From Diphasiastrum complanatum (lineage: Eukaryota; Streptophyta; Lycopodiopsida; Lycopodiales; Lycopodiaceae), in the NCBI GenBank assembly GCA_029204225.1, contig CM055102.1, positions 28,820,969 through 28,884,968 of the forward strand: 64,000 nt of DNA. The letters are read 5' to 3'. Made by a program: the position numbers and the translations under genes. Positions within the stretch are counted from its first letter, which is position 1, and every line of letters starts with the position of its first letter. The notes beneath the pieces were generated by a model. It did not search any database. It was given only the letters and a program-made list of their open reading frames with translations, and had not been told where the DNA came from. Positions 60,701 to 64,000 of the stretch are shown here, piece by piece.

Positions 60701-61120
60701 GTGGCACAAATTGCTAATGGGAGCACAGCAGCTGCAGGAAGAGCCCGTTCTGGTTTGACAACGTATGCTTCTGCCTATTGTTAATTGGTGGAGTATATGA
60801 TGAACATTATTCATGTCGGAGAAATTTTTCCTTTCAATTTTTTATATTGGTTATTTATATCAAGCTTGAATTGATTATTCTAATCTGTTTGAAATGAGGA
60901 GGGTAGATCTATGACCCTTGCTCCGGATAGCCTCACTTATAATTTTTTGTTGCATTAAACCAGAGTTTCAACACGTGGACGTGGTGGTCTTGGGCCCAGA
61001 CGATTAAGTCGTGGGCGTGGCAGAGGGCGAGGGCGCAGGGGCCCTGCTTTACAGAAGTCAACAGAGGATCTAGATGCAGACCTTGAAAATTACCATGCCG
61101 AGGCTATGCAGACATCTTAA
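54767..61120 (+). CDS. ALY: ALY/REF mRNA-export adaptor (THO complex subunit 4 type)
   Basis: Exons 54767-54958, 55641-55787, 59712-59780, 60575-60762 and 60964-61120 join in frame to 250 residues plus stop. The N-terminal [13 protein letters not shown] is the UAP56-binding motif of REF proteins, followed by Gly/Arg-rich sequence. One RRM follows: [18 protein letters not shown] (RNP2), [37 protein letters not shown] (RNP1), [16 protein letters not shown]. The C-terminus has an RG-rich stretch and [17 protein letters not shown], the second REF motif. It would recruit the export factor NXF1/MEX67-type receptor to spliced nuclear mRNA. Intron 1 has a GC donor (AAG|GCAAGC). Intron 2 (3.9 kb) contains a gypsy fragment and two foldback elements; intron 3 holds a G-rich repeat. 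No break in the coding sequence is seen. Confidence 0.95.
55409..55507. repeat. three 33-bp tandem units in ALY intron 1
   Basis: Each unit begins gcatgctat (third gcatgttat), continues with gaac and ends ccctagtg or a variant. Units start at 55409, 55442 and 55475. Confidence 0.92.
56240..56829. mobile_element. foldback/MITE-like element with captured gene fragment, in ALY intron 2
   Basis: The ends are inverted (atcatagaat at the left, ggttctatg at the right). Subterminal arms are rich in inverted gaaccgtggtac / gtaccacggttc words and ttaattaatt stretches. Between the arms lies GC-richer sequence that reads as part of a DWF1-type gene. The arms can fold on each other. A second related element without the captured part lies at about 57720-57972. 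Confidence 0.75.
56395..56696 (+). pseudogene. captured fragment of a DWF1/DIMINUTO-type delta-24 sterol reductase gene
   Basis: Reads in shifting frames [16 protein letters not shown], then [15 protein letters not shown], one stop, [53 protein letters not shown]. The last part ([18 protein letters not shown]) is the signature of the FAD-binding domain of DWF1/DHCR24 enzymes, which reduce the sterol side chain on the way to phytosterols and brassinosteroids. Only about 100 codons with no flanking exons are present, so it is a transposon passenger, not a gene. Confidence 0.85.
57720..57972. mobile_element. second foldback/MITE-like element in ALY intron 2
   Basis: Shares gaaccgtaccatggttc / gtggtacggttca arms, ttaattaatta tracts and the terminal aattctatgatt with the element at 56240. 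Its ends are inverted relative to each other. No coding content. Confidence 0.7.
58203..59365 (+). mobile_element. Ty3/gypsy RNase H and integrase fragment in ALY intron 2
   Basis: Continuous frame with one TAG (58678-58680). It contains the RT connection ([20 protein letters not shown]), RNase H ([39 protein letters not shown]), the linker [20 protein letters not shown], the H2C2 zinc-binding domain ([20 protein letters not shown] ... CPFCLRNK) and the start of the integrase core ([35 protein letters not shown]). It stops before the second catalytic Asp. Both LTRs are absent. It lies in the same orientation as the ALY gene. The good frame preservation suggests a fairly young insertion. Confidence 0.96.
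59795..60470. repeat. G-rich repeat element in ALY intron 3
   Basis: The block 60048-60175 has two copies of GGGGGGCGGTAGCCCCCC, a perfect hairpin except for its loop, joined by further runs of five to eight G, and then gcttcccaatggcag and gtccgggggctgccgg. Flanking words gaggagacgtttcgg / aaacgtttctgaaa suggest the arms of a decayed transposon. The G-runs could also form quadruplexes. Confidence 0.7.
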
Positions 61121-63080
61121 ATTTGTGGCGTACTAGCTTGATAGAGTGCAGATCTGAAATTTTATGTAGAAGTTAATCTGGTTAATGGACCAGCTAAATT
61201 TGGGTTCTATTTGAGCAGGCTTTGTTTAGGTATCCCATGATTTAGGCTTCATACTCAATTGGGGTATGTTTCCTCTAATTCTGTTTAGATGTATGCCCAT
61301 TGCTCAAAAGTTTTAGATAAAAGGTATCAGAAATAGTTTGACCGTCAGTCCAGTTCTATTTGTGTGAGGTATCTCTCCTTAAAAAGTGTTCAATTGTTGA
61401 AATGGTATGAAATATGAACATAACAAGGAAGCTGGATGATTTTAACAGTGGATGGACTGAAAACTTTGAATGCTTTTCAGAAAGAGCTGCCTATTATAGA
61501 ATGTTGTATTATTACATTGTTTGCTGAGTAGTTTTCAGCTCTGCAGTATTTCATGGCATGATCTCTGTGTCAATTTGGACAATAGCTTTCTCCACGATGG
61601 TTTGGATAATGCTTTTCAGCAATTAACTGCAGGATGTAGCTGAATTTTGAAGAGTTTGTTAGCCCTTTTTGCAGTTCACTGATGAACATGATTATTTCAC
61701 TGCTTTCAGATGATGGATTACGCAGTGAAAATATTTGTGTTCTTGGAATACTTCGTTCCTTCATGATTGGCCCTAATGCGAACAGCTGGAAAAGGATGTT
61801 TTAGGAGAAGGCTACATAAAGTATTAATATATTAAATGTTTTTGTTGGCAAAGCATAGTGATGAGGGAATGGGAGCAGAGAATGGGGACAAATCATTTCT
61901 AACAAATTGGACGGGGAAAGCCACATCATCATACCTGTGGAGCATTTATGTATGTTATAAGAACTAAAAATGCTCATTTTGAAAGCACATAAACAGAATC
62001 AAAGGATCAGTACTTCATTTATTTAGGGGGCACTCCTATAATGTAAGGTACCATTTTAAGTCTTGGGTCTGTGCAGAAGCTGTTACCATAGGGAACCACT
62101 TTGAATGTGGGAATTTGTGCTTCCAGACCTGAGAGCTTGAGGAACGTGTGGAAATGCCTAAGATGCCACTTCCCTGGTCACGCCGTGGAAAAGTCATTCT
62201 CAATGAGATTTGTTTTACATGAAAGAGTATGCATCAGGTGAATTAAAATTCCACCCATTTAGCCATTGTCGGTGAGCCCATATATGAGAAATGTGGACAC
62301 ACACTAGCTAAATTGTAATGTTGAGTTCAGACGTGCTATGAGAACTCGACCTATCTATATCCAAGTTTTAGTGCAAACTTGTAGACATAAAAGTCAAAGA
62401 AGTGGCTAAATACTTCTCTGAAGTTTAGAAACTTGTTCCTACCAAATCTGCTTGGAACGTACTGTATGTTCTGGTACAGTACATTTTGGAATGTAATGCT
62501 CGATAACGCATCAAAAAATTGACTGGAAAATACTTAAATACTGTCCGTAAAAATTCATTCAAGCCCGTAAAGTTGGAACATACCACTTTCACGGATCTCT
62601 GCAGGTCGCTGCAAACACCAAGTTTCTTTCTTGGATACATACCTTTGGTTCCTTGTAGTCCTTTCCTAGTTTTCTTGATAATTAGTATTTGTTGAGCTTC
62701 AAGTTCATGCAAAAACAAACTCACAGGCTGATTTCGATCAAATTCCCAGAGAGTAGTTACGTGGCACCTCGCTCAATGGTCAATTGGTTGAAGTGGTATG
62801 ATGCATATCCGGCCACAATTATCCAGGTTAGAACTTCAAAATTGATTTGGGAAGTGTTGCTTTTTTATTATGCAACTACTTTCAATTGATAGATTTAAGT
62901 ATATTTTCATGTAGTTCAACTGCCAAACAGTATTCTGACTCTCTTTAACAAAGTGAAAGTGAATTTGCTGAGCACCTTAAGTCTTAGCTATTCTAGAGGT
63001 AAATTTTTTCGAGTGTTTTTTTTGTGCTTATTTTTTTGTGGGTCGTTCTTAAATTGCATGTGTTTTTTCTATCCCTAAAA
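61121..63080. other. 3' flank of ALY, no gene recognised
   Basis: The 3' UTR of ALY must occupy the first part. Short frames further on have no recognisable domain and no coherent exon set. Confidence 0.5.
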
Positions 63081-63082
63081 GC

Positions 63083-63994
63083 ATCACTTTGAATACACTA
63101 AATCCCCAAATCTCATTTTGTGCAAATCATTGAATTCCTGCCTAAATTCATTATAGGCTTCAAACTCCGTAGTGTTCTCACTGGGTATATTCATGACATT
63201 TATGTTAAGCTTTTTTTATCATTGTAGCAAATGAATTTATTATGAAAACATAAGTAAACTTTAAAATTAGAATTCTTCATTATTGAATTAAGTTCATGTT
63301 TAGAATAAGGATTAACATTTTTAGTGTTAACACTTAAACTAGCCTTGATCTTAATCAAAGAATTCTCATGCATAAAAGATAAAGATTTTTCAGCAAAATC
63401 AATTCTGAATGACTTATTCTTATCAAAATGCCATTGTTGCCCGAGAAAAATATCTACATTAGCTAATGCAACAACATAGAATTCTAGTTTTTCAGAGTAA
63501 TCCTCTATGTGTAACTCTACATCAGGAATAACATAATCCATAAACTTGGAATTGCTTTCCGATGCCATTGTCACACAATATTTTTTCTCATGACTTTTTT
63601 GGGTAGGAAGGTTTAGCGTCTGCACCAAATTTACATTAATATAGTTATGAGTGGATCCTGTGTCAAAAAGAACATTAACAACTTGAACTTTAACTTTACC
63701 TTTAATGCAAATAAGGTCATTAGGTCCAAAAACTAAAGAACTAAGGAAACATACATCCATCTCATTACTTCGAGACAAATTACCTGAGGTAGAAACTGGT
63801 TTTTTTACGCATGTTAGTTGATGCCATGTCCCATGGTGTCGATGATGGATGAGTTTACACCGCCCAATCATCCAAATGATGAGAACAAACCCTATCGGCT
63901 TAGATCTCAGGTAAATCAAGATTCTGGACCATCCAAGTGGAGACCCAATCAGTCTAAAATTTATGATGATCAACTTGTTTACAATGCTCATCAT
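63083..63994 (-). mobile_element. Ty3/gypsy retropepsin fragment
   Basis: VNVLFDTGSTHNYINVNLVQ carries the catalytic DTGS with the usual THNYI continuation, followed by VELHIEDYSEKLEFYVVALA and DIFLGQQWHFDKNKSFRIDF (the ILG...W block). The reading frame also runs into NINVMNIPSENTTEFEAYNE toward 63083. Upstream gag with a decayed knuckle probably lies beyond the window edge. No RT follows within the window. Confidence 0.88.
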
Positions 63995-64000
63995 ACTATC

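Overview
The window is nuclear DNA of a land plant. It is AT-rich and dominated by transposable elements, with spliceosomal introns, Ty1/copia, Ty3/gypsy, LINE and foldback elements, and only two recognisable host genes. Gene density is low and introns of 1-4 kb are swollen by transposons, which suggests a large plant genome, perhaps a gymnosperm or fern; that last step is inference.

Host genes: (1) a lysosomal/secreted phospholipase D3-type gene (minus strand, six exons, 27529-33302) with two HxK-x4-D motifs and an apparent frameshift in exon 1; (2) an ALY/REF mRNA-export adaptor gene (plus strand, five exons, 54767-61120) whose 250-residue coding sequence looks intact, although intron 2 holds a Ty3/gypsy fragment and two foldback elements, one of which carries a captured piece of a DWF1-type sterol reductase gene.

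The most unusual content is a multi-gene mobile element present in three decayed copies: copy C (about 5113-8885), copy A (about 14154-21918) and copy B (about 45672-51775). Reading left to right, the shared order is: a gene of unknown family (plus); a chimeric gene (minus) with an N-terminal histone H3 domain and a C-terminal Ulp1/C48-like cysteine peptidase; a divergently transcribed acidic gene (plus) whose last exon has possible histone-fold character; and a transposase-like gene (minus). The H3-peptidase gene has the same four-exon structure in copies A and B, with exon 2 exactly 187 bases in both. Between the two divergent genes lies a G-box (CACGTG) cluster, flanked on both sides by arrays of a 16-bp motif, GCGC-N8-GATA, that alternates orientation with fixed spacing. 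All copies are broken by stops and frameshifts, so they are relics, but the shared architecture argues for a once-functional element.

Layout: 1-4.2 kb LTR relic, microsatellite, decayed DNA-transposon-like gene, 285-bp tandem duplication; 5.1-8.9 kb copy C interrupted by a copia 3' end; 8.9-13.6 kb decayed Ty3/gypsy, an LTR and an unrecognised Ser/Thr/Pro-rich relic; 13.7-21.9 kb copia gag and copy A; 19.8-26.3 kb a copia element and a 2.1-kb inversion that scrambled it together with the copy A transposase gene; 27.5-33.3 kb PLD gene; 35.7-37.5 kb rearranged LINE; 38.3-44.2 kb LTR elements including a non-autonomous derivative; 44.8-51.8 kb copia fragment and copy B; 54-61.1 kb ALY gene; 63.1-64 kb gypsy retropepsin fragment.

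All protein-family statements rest on reading motifs by eye; no database search was possible.
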